Shown here in pieces: positions 38,483 to 47,725 of a DNA stretch of 64,000 nucleotides. Every line of letters starts with the position of its first letter. Position 1 is the stretch's first letter. The notes under the pieces were generated by a model. That model was not told the DNA's origin. It worked only from the letters and a program-made list of their open reading frames with translations, and did no database searches. A program made the position numbers and the translations under genes. Source of the DNA: Bombilactobacillus folatiphilus (GTDB lineage: Bacteria; Bacillota; Bacilli; Lactobacillales; Lactobacillaceae); NCBI RefSeq assembly GCF_023380265.1, contig NZ_CP093366.1:992001-1056000 (forward strand), given 5' to 3'.

Positions 38483-39100
38483 TTAATTGTCTCCTATCAT
38501 TTTTTTGTAACTATCAATAACTCTGGGAACACGTAAATGTTCGCTACGAACAATTTGTTCAATTCGCTGTACTGCATTTGAGACTTGATCATTCACAACA
38601 GCATAATCGTAATTAGACATCATCTTGATTTCCTGACGAGCTTTATCCATACGCTTATCAATGGTCGACTGATCTTCCGAACCGCGATTAATAATTCGAT
38701 CGCGCAAACTGGCCAAATCTGGCGGCGTTAAAAAGATAAACACACCATCAGGCATCTTTTGACGAACTTGCATGGCACCATTAACTTCAATTTCTAAAAA
38801 AACATCTGTCCCCGCGTCTAAAGTCTGTTGAACATAACGCAGTGGCGTTCCATAATAATTGTCAACATACTTTGCATATTCTAACATACCGCCTTGCGCT
38901 ATTTCGGTCTCAAACTGCTCTTTAGTTCGAAAAAAGTAATCCACCCCATCTTGTTCACCCATACGCTTTTGACGAGTCGTCATCGAAACTGAATACTTAA
39001 ATTGGATAGCAGAATCCTCCAAAATCGCTTTACGAACAGTTCCCTTACCTACACCTGAAGGACCAGACAAGACAATTAACATACCTTTTTCCGAAGACAT
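38483..39100 (-). CDS. gmk: Guanylate kinase
   Basis: Phosphorylates GMP to GDP. 205 residues: P-loop [34 protein letters not shown], and the LID region; normal length. It heads the gmk-rpoZ pair. A possible extended -10 (TGGTATATA) lies about 30 bases upstream (complement near 39131-39139) in the 69-base gap after recN, a weak assignment. Confidence 0.96.
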   Translation of the reverse strand: MSSEKGMLIVLSGPSGVGKGTVRKAILEDSAIQFKYSVSMTTRQKRMGEQDGVDYFFRTKEQFETEIAQGGMLEYAKYVDNYYGTPLRYVQQTLDAGTDVFLEIEVNGAMQVRQKMPDGVFIFLTPPDLASLRDRIINRGSEDQSTIDKRMDKARQEIKMMSNYDYAVVNDQVSNAVQRIEQIVRSEHLRVPRVIDSYKKMIGDN

Positions 39101-39169
39101 ATAGACACCCTTTAATTAAAAAAATATTTATATACCATGATGCACCATTTTCAACCATTTATCAAGAGG

Positions 39170-40864
39170 CTAGTCGGGAACGTTCATAGACTGCCGCGCT
39201 AATCTGATTAACTCCTGAGCATGCTGCCGAGTAATCGCTGTTACCTTTTTACCCTCTAGCATCTGTGCAATAACAGCAACTCGTTGCTCCTCATTTAAGG
39301 ATTCAATTAAAGTAGTTGTGTGCTGATGTTGAACTTGCTTTTTAACCAAGTATTGTTGATTACTATCTGCAGCAACCTGAGGTAGATGTGTAATACATAA
39401 TACTTGTGTATCATGACTAATTTGCTGCAACTGATCGCCAATTGCTTGCGCCACACGACCACTAACACCGGTATCAATTTCATCAAAAACTAGAGTTTCG
39501 ACATGCTGATACTGAGCAAAAACGGTTTTTAACGCTAACATAATTCGCGATAACTCACCACCAGATGCAATCTTAACTAATGGCTTAAATTTTTCACCAG
39601 GATTAGTCTGTAAATAAAATTCAATTTGCTGATTTCCTGATTCTGTAAAATCACCGGTTTGAAATTGTATATGAAAAACTGTATTTTCCATATACATAGA
39701 TTTCAACTGCTGACTAATTTTTTCTGTTAAAACCTGGGCTACTTGTTGACGTTGCTCGTTAAGTGCAGATGCTTGTTGGGTCAACTGCTGTTGCAAACTT
39801 TCCAATTGTTCTTTTAAAATTCCAGGATCCTGAATTGCTGGTAATAAATCATCTAACTGTTGTCGAGCTTGCTGACCAAACTGAATAATTTCTGCCACCG
39901 AATTGCCATATTTTTGTTGTAAATTACGAATCAGTAATAAACGTTCCTGAATTTCTGATAAACGTCGAGGATCATAATCCTGTTGATCTAACTGATTGCT
40001 GATACGCTCTTGGCTATCTTGCAATTCGTAGTAAGCACTTTCTAACTCTTGCGTGATTTCGGTAAATTCCGGTGACAAATCTTGAATTTGTTGAAAATCT
40101 TTCATAACTTGCGTCAATTGATCCAAAATATTTTCAGGAGCATCATCCAAGACGGATCGCGCACCCGTTAAAGTTTGATTAATTTTTTCAAAATTCGCTA
40201 GCCGCTGTTCTTGCGCCAATAGTTCTTCTTCTTCACCATCTTTTAGTTGCGCTGTTTCAATTTCATTAATTTGAAATTGCAGCATATCAATTTGTTGCGC
40301 ACGTTGTTGATGATGCTGCTGCAGATTCAAATATTGCCGACGCGCACCTTGATACTCACGATAAGTTGTTTGATAAGCTTTTAAATAAGATGTTATCTGA
40401 TCAGATCCAAAACGATCCAGCAAATGGACATGTGTCGTTGCATCCAACAATTGTTGACTTTGATTTTGCCCGCTGATATCAACCAAAAACTGCCCTAATG
40501 ATTTTAAAGTCGTCACTGGTACTAGTTGATCATTGACTCTACAAACATTACGCCCATTTTTATGCAATTCACGTTTAACAATCAAAGTTTGCTCTGCAAA
40601 ATCAATTCCTGCTTGCTGACAAAATTGCTGAATCAGTTCCTGATTACGTTGATCAATCACAAATAACCCTTGTACCACAGCCTTCGCACTATCACTGCGA
40701 ACATAGTCTGTTAATCCACGATTTCCAATCAGCAAACCTAAAGCATCAATAATAATGGATTTACCAGCACCTGTTTCACCCGTCAGTGCACTCAATCCCT
40801 GATCAAAGTGTATATCAACTTTTTCAATAATCGCAAAATTCTGAATAATTAACTCTTGCAGCAT
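39170..40864 (-). CDS. recN: DNA repair protein RecN
   Basis: SMC-like ATPase acting early in double-strand break repair. 564 residues: Walker A TGETGAGKSIIIDALGLL near the N-terminus, signature IASGGELSRIMLALK and Walker B VFDEIDTGVSGRVAQ, with a short glutamine-rich coiled coil between. Normal length. It follows tlyA by 12 bases; argR/ahrC, which lies between these two genes in many Firmicutes, is absent. Confidence 0.97.
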   Translation of the reverse strand: MLQELIIQNFAIIEKVDIHFDQGLSALTGETGAGKSIIIDALGLLIGNRGLTDYVRSDSAKAVVQGLFVIDQRNQELIQQFCQQAGIDFAEQTLIVKRELHKNGRNVCRVNDQLVPVTTLKSLGQFLVDISGQNQSQQLLDATTHVHLLDRFGSDQITSYLKAYQTTYREYQGARRQYLNLQQHHQQRAQQIDMLQFQINEIETAQLKDGEEEELLAQEQRLANFEKINQTLTGARSVLDDAPENILDQLTQVMKDFQQIQDLSPEFTEITQELESAYYELQDSQERISNQLDQQDYDPRRLSEIQERLLLIRNLQQKYGNSVAEIIQFGQQARQQLDDLLPAIQDPGILKEQLESLQQQLTQQASALNEQRQQVAQVLTEKISQQLKSMYMENTVFHIQFQTGDFTESGNQQIEFYLQTNPGEKFKPLVKIASGGELSRIMLALKTVFAQYQHVETLVFDEIDTGVSGRVAQAIGDQLQQISHDTQVLCITHLPQVAADSNQQYLVKKQVQHQHTTTLIESLNEEQRVAVIAQMLEGKKVTAITRQHAQELIRLARQSMNVPD

Positions 40865-40875
40865 TTTGTCCCTCG

Positions 40876-41703
40876 TTAATTTCCATTTAATTGTGCATAA
40901 GCTTGTTCTAATACTTGTGAAATTTTAATTTGGGGATTCATTTGCCCATGCTCAGAACGTAGTCTTAAATGTACCAAAAACTCAATATTTCCTTCACTAC
41001 CGGTAATAGGTGAAAAATCTAATCCCAAAACATCAAAATTTTGGGTCATCGCAAATGTCGTAATTTCTTCTAAAACTTGACGGTGAACCCTTGGATCACG
41101 AACAATCCCATGTTTACCAACATTTTCTTTTCCAGCTTCAAATTGTGGCTTAATCAAACAAACCGCATCGTGATTTAATAATAAAATTTTCTTTAATGGC
41201 GGTAAAATTAATTTTAGCGAAATAAATGATACATCCGTCATCGCAAATTCAGGTAATCCATCTATGAAATCTTCTGGTTGACTATATCGAAAATTAACCC
41301 GCTCCATTACTTTTACGCGCTGATCCGTACGCAATTTCCAAGCCAACTGATTGTAACCAACGTCTAAAGCATAAACTGCTCGTGCACCATTTTGCAATGC
41401 TACATCAGTAAAACCACCCGTTGATGCTCCGATATCTAAGCAAAGTGAATCTTGCAAATCAATCTGAAAAACTTGCAAAGCTTTTGCTAATTTAAAAGCG
41501 CCTCGACCTACATATTGTTGGTGTTTAACAACCTTTAAGTGTAATTGATTAGTTTTTAAAATTTTTTCACCTGGCTTGTCAAGACGCAAGTTATCTGCAT
41601 TGTATACTTCACCTGCCATAATGGCGCGCTTAGCTTGCTCCCTAGAAGCTGTCAAGCCTTGCTGAACAACAAGTACATCGACTCTCTCTTTTAAATTGCT
41701 CAA
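40876..41703 (-). CDS. tlyA: TlyA-family rRNA (cytidine-2'-O)-methyltransferase
   Basis: 275 residues with an N-terminal S4 RNA-binding domain (RVDVLVVQQGLTASREQAKR) and an FtsJ-like methyltransferase domain with the SAM motif LDIGASTGGFTDVAL. TlyA of mycobacteria methylates 16S and 23S rRNA; Firmicutes YqxC is its orthologue and older hemolysin annotations are unproven. Position between ispA and recN is standard. Confidence 0.93.
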   Translation of the reverse strand: MSNLKERVDVLVVQQGLTASREQAKRAIMAGEVYNADNLRLDKPGEKILKTNQLHLKVVKHQQYVGRGAFKLAKALQVFQIDLQDSLCLDIGASTGGFTDVALQNGARAVYALDVGYNQLAWKLRTDQRVKVMERVNFRYSQPEDFIDGLPEFAMTDVSFISLKLILPPLKKILLLNHDAVCLIKPQFEAGKENVGKHGIVRDPRVHRQVLEEITTFAMTQNFDVLGLDFSPITGSEGNIEFLVHLRLRSEHGQMNPQIKISQVLEQAYAQLNGN

Positions 41704-42594
41704 TTACTTAGCCTCCAATTGAAAATAAGCCAGCGAATCCGCCAAAGGACTATTCTCCAAATTAAGCGTTGCTAGCTCTAAGCGGGCTTCATCAAGGGTT
41801 TGTTGCAATTTGCTTTTTGCTTCCGTTACACCTAATACTTGTGGATAAGTATTTTTGCCAACTAACTGATCTTTACCAACGTCTTTCCCTAACGCACTTT
41901 GGGTGCTTAAAATATCTAACAAATCATCATAAATTTGAAAAGCTAAACCATAATTAGCCGCAAAAACCGTCAAACGTTGCCAATATTCAGTGCTGGCATG
42001 CATACAAACAGCTCCCATTTGTACACTTGCCTGAATTAATGCACCAGTTTTTTGGCGATCCAACCGTGCCACTTGTTCCAAGGATAAAGCATGTCCCGTT
42101 TGCACAATATCTGTCATTTGCCCAGCGACCATGCCATTGACACCAGCCGCTTGCGCAAGCACTTTAACTAATTTCACCTTAACTTTAGAGTTTAAATCGT
42201 TATCCGTTAACCAGACAAAAGCATGCGTTAATAAGCCATCGCCCGCCAAAACTGCGCGTCCTGTCGTAAATCGCTTATGATTAGTTAATCGACCACGTCG
42301 ATAATCATCATTATCCATCTCTGGCAAATCATCGTGAATCAGAGAATAGGTATGAACCAATTCTATCGCACCTGCAACTTTAAAATAATTAGTTAATTTT
42401 TGCTGTGGTTTTAAAGAAGCTAGTGTCGCTAAAAACAAAAACGGTCGCAAGCGTTTACCACCGGCCATCAATGAATACAACATACCCTCTTGTAATTGAG
42501 TTTGTTGTACATCAACCATGAGCTGTTGCCGTAAAAATTCATTAAAATTATCTAGCAGTTCATTTTGTAATATTTGAAATTTATTCATGTTCAT
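41704..42594 (-). CDS. ispA: Polyprenyl synthetase, farnesyl/geranylgeranyl diphosphate synthase
   Basis: Condenses IPP with DMAPP/GPP to give FPP, the substrate of UppS. About 296 residues: first Asp-rich motif DDLPEMDNDDYRRG, second DDLLD, plus GGKRLRPFL. I took the ATG at 42594 (or 42588), overlapping the xseB stop; the longer frame to 42642 lies inside xseB. The dxs gene that follows ispA in B. subtilis is absent, consistent with a mevalonate-using organism. Confidence 0.93.
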   Translation of the reverse strand: MNMNKFQILQNELLDNFNEFLRQQLMVDVQQTQLQEGMLYSLMAGGKRLRPFLFLATLASLKPQQKLTNYFKVAGAIELVHTYSLIHDDLPEMDNDDYRRGRLTNHKRFTTGRAVLAGDGLLTHAFVWLTDNDLNSKVKVKLVKVLAQAAGVNGMVAGQMTDIVQTGHALSLEQVARLDRQKTGALIQASVQMGAVCMHASTEYWQRLTVFAANYGLAFQIYDDLLDILSTQSALGKDVGKDQLVGKNTYPQVLGVTEAKSKLQQTLDEARLELATLNLENSPLADSLAYFQLEAK

Positions 42595-42832
42595 CGCTCT
42601 GCTCAGTTTTATTATTAAGTTGAAAATCTTCGGTTTGACCATCGTCCGTCATAACCTGCGTCAACTTTGCCTGTGCTTGTTCCAAAGTTTTTTGCAATTT
42701 TTGACTCAATTTCATTCCTTTTTGAAATTGCTCCATCGCTTGTTCCAAAGGAACATCACCTTGCTGTAAATTGGCTACAATTTGCTGCAAATCTACTAAA
42801 TTCTCTTCAAAACTACGCTTCTTTTCCACCAT
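42581..42832 (-). CDS. xseB: Exodeoxyribonuclease VII small subunit
   Basis: 83 residues: SFEENLVDLQQIVANLQQGD and PLEQAMEQFQKGM are the XseB signature. Start at 42832 fits AAGGA eight bases upstream and overlaps the xseA stop by 20 bases. Forms the exonuclease VII complex with XseA. Confidence 0.95.
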   Translation of the reverse strand: MVEKKRSFEENLVDLQQIVANLQQGDVPLEQAMEQFQKGMKLSQKLQKTLEQAQAKLTQVMTDDGQTEDFQLNNKTEQSDEHE

Positions 42833-44165
42833 TTTGCTCTTCCTTAACCTCATGCACTATCGCCTGAATTACACCATCCGCCACTTGGATTTGGATTTGA
42901 TCACGTGGCTGAACCATCCTCACGCTTGAAACAAGCTGCTGCTGCTTTTTCACAACACCATATCCGCGTCGTAAAGTTTTTAATGGACTCAAATCATCTA
43001 AAGTGTTCATTAAATGCTGGACTTGCTGTTGATTTTGCAGAATAACATTTTGATAATAAATTCTTAGACGTTCACCCAAATCGGCTAATTGCTGATCTTG
43101 AAATGTTAATTGCGGCTTTTGATAGACCAAATTTTGTTTGAGCAAACTTAATTCCTGTGCTTGATCTTTTAACTGATTCACCACAACGTTATCCAAATTA
43201 TTTGTTAATTGATCTACCTGCTGCAAATATTCCTGATAAAGAGTTTGCGGATTCTGGAACAAATAACTTTGCTGACAATTCAACAACAATTGTTGCTTAT
43301 GATCCAAAATACTTTTGGTTGCTTTGTATAAAATTAATCGCAACTGTTGCAATCCACTAATAACTTCATCTAAAACCGGTGTCGCTAATTCTGCAGCTGC
43401 TGTTGGCGTAGGCGCACGTAAATCTGCAACATAATCAGCGATAGTTGTGTCCGTTTCATGACCCACAGATGAAATCACAGGAATCTGCGAAGCAACAATT
43501 GCACGTGCCACTTTTTCCTCATTAAATGGCCAAAGATCCTCAATTGAACCGCCGCCCCGCCCTATAATGATCGTATCAAAATTGCCCTGTTGATTGACTT
43601 GCTTTAAACAATTCACTAAGCTATCCGCCGCTTGTACACCTTGAACTTGCGCTGGAAACAATACCAATTGGACAATGGGATAACGTCTTTGAACAGTTGT
43701 AATAATATCGCGAATGACCGCTCCTGAAGGACTAGTAATCACAGCAATGCGTTTCGGAAATTGCGGAATATCGCGTTTGGGCAGATCAAAAACACCCTCT
43801 GCTTGCAACTTCTTCTTCAACTGTTCAAATGCTTGATACAAAGCCCCAATCCCATTGGGCTCCATTTGATCAATATAAATTTGGTATTGTCCGCTGGGCT
43901 CATAAATCGAAACTCGACCGCAGACTAGTACTTTCATACCTTCTTCTGGCCGAAATTTTAATTTCTGAAACGCACTTTGAAACATAATTGCTGAGATCTT
44001 TGCATGTTCATCTTTTAAAGAAAAATACTGATGACGTGGCCGCAATCGGAAATTCGAAATTTCCCCCGTCAGATAGACTCGTCGATTCAAATATGGATCC
44101 AAATCAAATTTTCGTTTTAAATACTTAGTCAGTGCACTAACTGTTAAATATTCAGGTTCACTCAT
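42813..44165 (-). CDS. xseA: Exodeoxyribonuclease VII large subunit
   Basis: Catalytic subunit of the single-strand exonuclease. 450 residues: N-terminal OB-fold (YLTGEISNFRLRPRHQYFSL), catalytic core with ITSPSGAVIRDI and GRGGGSIEDLWPFNEE, VGHETD, then a glutamine-rich coiled coil and a C-terminal region (LRRGYGVV). Four-base overlap with folD. Confidence 0.96.
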   Translation of the reverse strand: MSEPEYLTVSALTKYLKRKFDLDPYLNRRVYLTGEISNFRLRPRHQYFSLKDEHAKISAIMFQSAFQKLKFRPEEGMKVLVCGRVSIYEPSGQYQIYIDQMEPNGIGALYQAFEQLKKKLQAEGVFDLPKRDIPQFPKRIAVITSPSGAVIRDIITTVQRRYPIVQLVLFPAQVQGVQAADSLVNCLKQVNQQGNFDTIIIGRGGGSIEDLWPFNEEKVARAIVASQIPVISSVGHETDTTIADYVADLRAPTPTAAAELATPVLDEVISGLQQLRLILYKATKSILDHKQQLLLNCQQSYLFQNPQTLYQEYLQQVDQLTNNLDNVVVNQLKDQAQELSLLKQNLVYQKPQLTFQDQQLADLGERLRIYYQNVILQNQQQVQHLMNTLDDLSPLKTLRRGYGVVKKQQQLVSSVRMVQPRDQIQIQVADGVIQAIVHEVKEEQNGGKEA

Positions 44166-45013
44166 AAAGTGGCCCGCTGTTCAGCCAAAACTATAACCTG
44201 CTCTAACAAACCTGTGATTGTCATGGGTCCTACACCCCCAGGTACTGGTGTCAAATACCCCGCTATTTGCTTCACAGACTTAAAATCAACATCACCGACT
44301 AATTTTCCAGCAGCATTGTGATTCATTCCCACATCCACCACTGCTGCACCAGGTTTGACAAAATCTGCTGTGATAAATTCCGCTTGACCGATTGCCACAA
44401 TTAAAAGATCAGCTTGCTGCGTAACTTGTGCTAAGTTTTGTGTTTTAGAATGCGCTATTGTCACCGTGGAATTATTTTTTAATAACAATCCCGCCATAGG
44501 TTTTCCCACAATATCACTGCGCCCCACAACCACAGCCTGTTGACCTTCGATAGTAATATGATAGTCGCGCAACAATCGTAATACACCTCGTGGTGTCGCC
44601 GGAAAATTACCAGCCGCATTTCCCCACAAACGGCCAATATTGGCAAAACTAAAGCCATCAACATCTTTTTGTGGCAAAATTGCATTCATTACTGCGTTAG
44701 CATCAATTTGCTTAGGCACCGGCATTTGTACCATAATTCCGTCAACTTGCGTATCTTGATTAAGCTGCGTTATTAACTGTAATACTGCTTCTTGCGTAAT
44801 ACCTCGGTCCAAACGATGTAACTGATAGTTAATTCCAATTTTCCTAGCGCGACGAGCTTTATTACGGACATAAACTTGACTAGCAGCATCATCACCTATC
44901 AAAATTACGGCTAAACCTGGAATTATATTTTGCTGTTTCAGCTTTTGAATACGCATCGCAAATTCTTGATCAGCTTGTTGCGCTGCAACTTTACCATCCA
45001 TGATGACGGCCAT
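44162..45013 (-). CDS. folD: Methylenetetrahydrofolate dehydrogenase/cyclohydrolase FolD
   Basis: Bifunctional enzyme interconverting methylene-, methenyl- and formyl-THF. 283 residues: YVRNKARRARKIGI with catalytic Lys, PQKDVDGF, VVVGRSDIVGKP for NADP, and PVPGGVGPMTITGLLEQ. GGAGG lies eight bases before the chosen ATG. Provides formyl-THF used by Fmt nearby. Confidence 0.96.
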   Translation of the reverse strand: MAVIMDGKVAAQQADQEFAMRIQKLKQQNIIPGLAVILIGDDAASQVYVRNKARRARKIGINYQLHRLDRGITQEAVLQLITQLNQDTQVDGIMVQMPVPKQIDANAVMNAILPQKDVDGFSFANIGRLWGNAAGNFPATPRGVLRLLRDYHITIEGQQAVVVGRSDIVGKPMAGLLLKNNSTVTIAHSKTQNLAQVTQQADLLIVAIGQAEFITADFVKPGAAVVDVGMNHNAAGKLVGDVDFKSVKQIAGYLTPVPGGVGPMTITGLLEQVIVLAEQRATL

Positions 45014-45030
45014 TGGCTATTCCTCCCTGC

Positions 45031-45063
45031 AAAAAAAGATGCTGTTAATAATATTTCAGCACC
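45031..45063 (-). terminator. Terminator or attenuator between nusB and folD
   Basis: On the minus strand GGTGCTG pairs with CAGCATC (one G-U) across a 12-base loop, followed by TTTTTTTG. It fills the 50-base gap after nusB, just before the folD ribosome site. Confidence 0.7.
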
Positions 45064-45486
45064 TTACTCATGTTTTGACGGGACTTGTTCAATAAAATGG
45101 GACAAGACCGCATTAATAAATTTTTTGGATTGTGGTTCACTAAATTGTTCTGTTAATTCTAAAGCCTCATTAATTGCCACTTTAGCTGGTACCGCTGGAC
45201 TATTTTGAACTTCAAACAATGCTAAGCGCATAATATTTACATCTATTCGACTAATTCTAGCCAATGACCAGCCGCTTTTTAGATGTTTTGTTAATTGTTC
45301 ATCTAATTGAAACAAACGTTCCCGCACACCATTCACCAAAAAAGTCAAATAATCTGGAGTTTGCGTAACCGAATTCAAAGCTAACACTTCTTGCAAAGCC
45401 GCATCCACGTCTTGCTTTGGCAAAGAATCTAACAAAAATAAAGCTTGTATAGCTAGTTCACGGACATTATGTCTATTGAGAGTCAA
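45064..45486 (-). CDS. nusB: Transcription antitermination factor NusB
   Basis: Part of the rRNA antitermination complex with NusE/S10. 140 residues: NRHNVRELAIQALFLLDSLP, SRIDVNIMRLALFEV, VAINEALELTEQFSEPQSKKFINAVL (conserved C-terminal helix region). Between yqhY and folD, the standard order. Confidence 0.95.
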   Translation of the reverse strand: MTLNRHNVRELAIQALFLLDSLPKQDVDAALQEVLALNSVTQTPDYLTFLVNGVRERLFQLDEQLTKHLKSGWSLARISRIDVNIMRLALFEVQNSPAVPAKVAINEALELTEQFSEPQSKKFINAVLSHFIEQVPSKHE

Positions 45487-45516
45487 TTTAACGCCACTTT
45501 CTTTATTAAATTTGAA

Positions 45517-45918
45517 TTAATGTTCACCTTCATTAATTCTCTTGGCTACCAAACCAACAACTTGCACATTTACCTCTGTCATTGTTAAATCCGTCATAAA
45601 TTTAAGTTGCTGACTCAACGATTTTTGTAATTCCAGTGCAACTTTAGGAACGGAAATTCCATATTCCAAATACACGTAGACAGTTGCTGACACTTGATTA
45701 ATTTCGTCATTATAAGAAACAGACACACCCTTACCATGACTTTGATGACCAAATAAGGCATTGATATTATTAGCAAGCGTCCCACGCATACCAAAAACAC
45801 CATTGACTTTGGTAGCCGCAATCCCTAACAAAGCTTCTAAAACGTCAGTTGTCACATGTACTTCGCCCAAATCATCAGCTTGAACGGGATCAATTTTCAA
45901 ATATTTACTGTCCGCCAT
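45517..45918 (-). CDS. Asp23/Gls24 family envelope stress protein (YqhY)
   Basis: 133 residues: GEVHVTTDVLEALLGIAATKVNGVFGM and VYVYLEYGISVPKVALELQ, the Asp23 family. I chose ATG 45918 because GGAGG is eight bases upstream; the ATG at 45933 has none. YqhY in B. subtilis is linked to control of acetyl-CoA carboxylase; in lactobacilli the role is unproven. It is the second Asp23 paralogue in the window, with yloU. Confidence 0.9.
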   Translation of the reverse strand: MADSKYLKIDPVQADDLGEVHVTTDVLEALLGIAATKVNGVFGMRGTLANNINALFGHQSHGKGVSVSYNDEINQVSATVYVYLEYGISVPKVALELQKSLSQQLKFMTDLTMTEVNVQVVGLVAKRINEGEH

Positions 45919-45941
45919 TCCTAAAGCCTCCATTACTGTTA

Positions 45942-46505
45942 TTATTTATTGGCCCGTGAACTATAACTACCATCTACAGTATTAATTGTCAACACATCGC
46001 CTTCATTAACAAAGAAGGGTACTTGAACTACTAAACCTGTTTCCATCGTTGCCGGTTTACTACCACCAGATGCTGTATCACCCTTAATTCCAGGTTCAGT
46101 AGCAGCCACTTTTAAATCTACAACATTAGGAATATCAATTCCCAACGTTTCACCACCATGCATAATGACGTTAACTTCCATATTTTCTACTAAATAATCC
46201 AACGCATTACCCATATTTTCACGTGGTAAAGATAACTGTTCATAAGTGTTCGTATCCATGAATACATAATTATCACCATCAGCGTAAAGATATTGCATTT
46301 TCTTATTATCAATTTGAGCTTGATCTACTTTTTCTGTGGAACGAAATGTTTTTTCTTGAACAGCACCTGTCCGCAAATTTTTTAATTTGGAACGTACAAA
46401 AGCACTACCCTTACCCGGCTTCACATGTTGGAACTCGACAATTCGCCACAATTCGCCATTTACTTGAATCGTCAATCCATTTTTAAATTCATTAACTGAA
46501 ATCAT
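45942..46505 (-). CDS. efp: Elongation factor P
   Basis: Relieves ribosome stalling at polyproline. 187 residues: [40 protein letters not shown] with the tip Lys, and the C-terminal signature [20 protein letters not shown]. The loop PGKGSAF is the Firmicutes form (5-aminopentanol-type or unmodified lysine). Own extended -10 promoter upstream. Confidence 0.96.
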   Translation of the reverse strand: MISVNEFKNGLTIQVNGELWRIVEFQHVKPGKGSAFVRSKLKNLRTGAVQEKTFRSTEKVDQAQIDNKKMQYLYADGDNYVFMDTNTYEQLSLPRENMGNALDYLVENMEVNVIMHGGETLGIDIPNVVDLKVAATEPGIKGDTASGGSKPATMETGLVVQVPFFVNEGDVLTINTVDGSYSSRANK

Positions 46506-46566
46506 TATTAACCTCTAAATTATTTTATATTATATTTTCTTTAAAATATCAAATTTATCATATTAA

Positions 46567-46575
46567 ATTATATCA
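46567..46575 (-). promoter_or_regulatory. Candidate extended -10 promoter of efp
   Basis: TGATATAAT on the minus strand is a perfect extended -10; no good -35 is seen. It lies after the rpmA terminator and about 60 bases before efp. Confidence 0.6.
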
Positions 46576-46600
46576 TAAACTGTTCCACAAAACGGTAGTT

Positions 46601-46625
46601 AAAAAAAAGCCGCTTACGCGGCTTC
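46601..46625 (-). terminator. Intrinsic terminator of rplU-prp-rpmA
   Basis: AAGCCGC/GCGGCTT stem with GTAA loop, followed on the minus strand by eight T. Close after the rpmA stop. Confidence 0.88.
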
Positions 46626-46636
46626 TTAATAACTAA

Positions 46637-46918
46637 TTAATCTTCAACAATCACTGAAACTTGCTTTTTGTCTCGACCTAAACGTTCAAATTTAACTACG
46701 CCAGGTTTCAAAGCAAATAATGTATCATCGCTTCCACGACCAACATTAGCACCAGGATGAATCTTTGTTCCACGTTGACGATAAATCACTGCTCCAGCGT
46801 TAATTCGTTGACCATCAGCACTTTTAGCACCTAAACGACGACCTGCAGAATCACGACCGTTGGAAGTGGAACCGCCCCCCTTATGGTGAGCGAAGAATTG
46901 TAAATTCATTTCTAACAT
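46637..46918 (-). CDS. rpmA: 50S ribosomal protein L27
   Basis: 93 residues with the Firmicutes N-terminal extension MLEMNLQFF before [15 protein letters not shown]; the extension is removed between Phe9 and Ala10 by Prp in Staphylococcus, exposing the N-terminus that reaches the peptidyl transferase centre. [17 protein letters not shown] and the C-terminus match. GGAGG nine bases upstream. The protease gene is immediately upstream. Confidence 0.97.
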   Translation of the reverse strand: MLEMNLQFFAHHKGGGSTSNGRDSAGRRLGAKSADGQRINAGAVIYRQRGTKIHPGANVGRGSDDTLFALKPGVVKFERLGRDKKQVSVIVED

Positions 46919-46931
46919 CGGATATTACCTC

Positions 46932-47279
46932 CTATTCATTTTGCAGTTCAACTTGAATAAAATCAGCATAATTATTAACTAATGATTGTACAATTTCATA
47001 ACAGTTAGCCATTAATGTTTGAGCTACAATAAGCTGATCATGATCAATGATCTTGGCATAATCTACAAAACACTCTAGAAAACCACCTTGCTTAGTATCA
47101 CTTCTAACTACTGGTTGAACTTTAGCTAAAGTCTGCAAAGAGTTCACAGTCCCTAGACTAATAACTGAAACTGCAGCACAAACAATATCTTGACCATACA
47201 CATCATAGTCTGCATGACCAGTCATCTGAAAACTCGATATCTGACTTTGCCTATTACAATCAAAAATCACTTGAATCAT
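46932..47279 (-). CDS. prp: Ribosomal-processing cysteine protease Prp (YsxB)
   Basis: 115 residues; the conserved His is in TGHADYDVYG and the catalytic Cys in GQDIVCAAVS. Its known substrate in S. aureus is the L27 N-terminal extension, which is intact in the adjacent rpmA. Between rplU and rpmA as in all organisms with the extended L27. Confidence 0.95.
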   Translation of the reverse strand: MIQVIFDCNRQSQISSFQMTGHADYDVYGQDIVCAAVSVISLGTVNSLQTLAKVQPVVRSDTKQGGFLECFVDYAKIIDHDQLIVAQTLMANCYEIVQSLVNNYADFIQVELQNE

Positions 47280-47282
47280 ATC

Positions 47283-47591
47283 TTAAGCTTCGATTTTATT
47301 AATTAAAACTTTAGTATAAGGCTGACGATGGCCCTTCTTAGTATGCGAATGCTTCTTAGGTTTATATTTATAAGTTACAACTTTCTTTTCGCGACCCTGC
47401 TTTTCAACAGTTCCTGTCACTTTAGCACCTTCAATTGTTGGTGTTCCAACAGTAATGGAACGACTACCAATTAAAAGAACTTGATCGAATGTAACTTCTT
47501 GACCTTCTTCAACGTTAAGCTTTTCTACAAAAATTGCTTGATTCTCTTCAACTTTGTATTGCTTACCGCCGGTTTTAATAATTGCGTACAT
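47283..47591 (-). CDS. rplU: 50S ribosomal protein L21
   Basis: 102 residues: [18 protein letters not shown] and the C-terminal [20 protein letters not shown] are the L21 signature. Preceded by GGAGGTG and an L21 leader RNA. Heads rplU-prp-rpmA. Confidence 0.97.
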   Translation of the reverse strand: MYAIIKTGGKQYKVEENQAIFVEKLNVEEGQEVTFDQVLLIGSRSITVGTPTIEGAKVTGTVEKQGREKKVVTYKYKPKKHSHTKKGHRQPYTKVLINKIEA

Positions 47592-47685
47592 TTGTACACC
47601 TCCATTCTTAGACTCGCCACACTAGGCGCCTTTAAGCTTAAACCTAGTCATGCGCGGTTGCAGCTGTGGCAGCACAATTACAACT
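47592..47685 (-). promoter_or_regulatory. L21 leader RNA
   Basis: The transcribed leader contains the blocks GTGCTGCCACAGCTGCAACC, CGCGCATG, a stem CTAGG...CCTAG with an internal palindrome TTTAAGCTTAAA, and GTGGCGAGTCTAAGAATGG next to the ribosome site. Order and blocks fit the Firmicutes L21 leader (autoregulatory) as I know it. Confidence 0.75.
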
Positions 47686-47690
47686 GTTTA

Positions 47691-47719
47691 ATTGTACAAG
47701 AAAAGTTATCTTTCGTCAA
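47691..47719 (-). promoter_or_regulatory. Promoter of rplU operon
   Basis: Minus strand TTGACG (complement of 47714-47719), 17-base spacer, TACAAT (complement of 47691-47696). Strong match; it lies directly after the stop codon of the upstream small gene. Confidence 0.85.
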
Positions 47720-47725
47720 CTTTTC

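Noticed and set aside
42594..42642. Longer N-terminus for ispA
   Set aside because: It lies inside xseB and lacks similarity to prenyl synthases.
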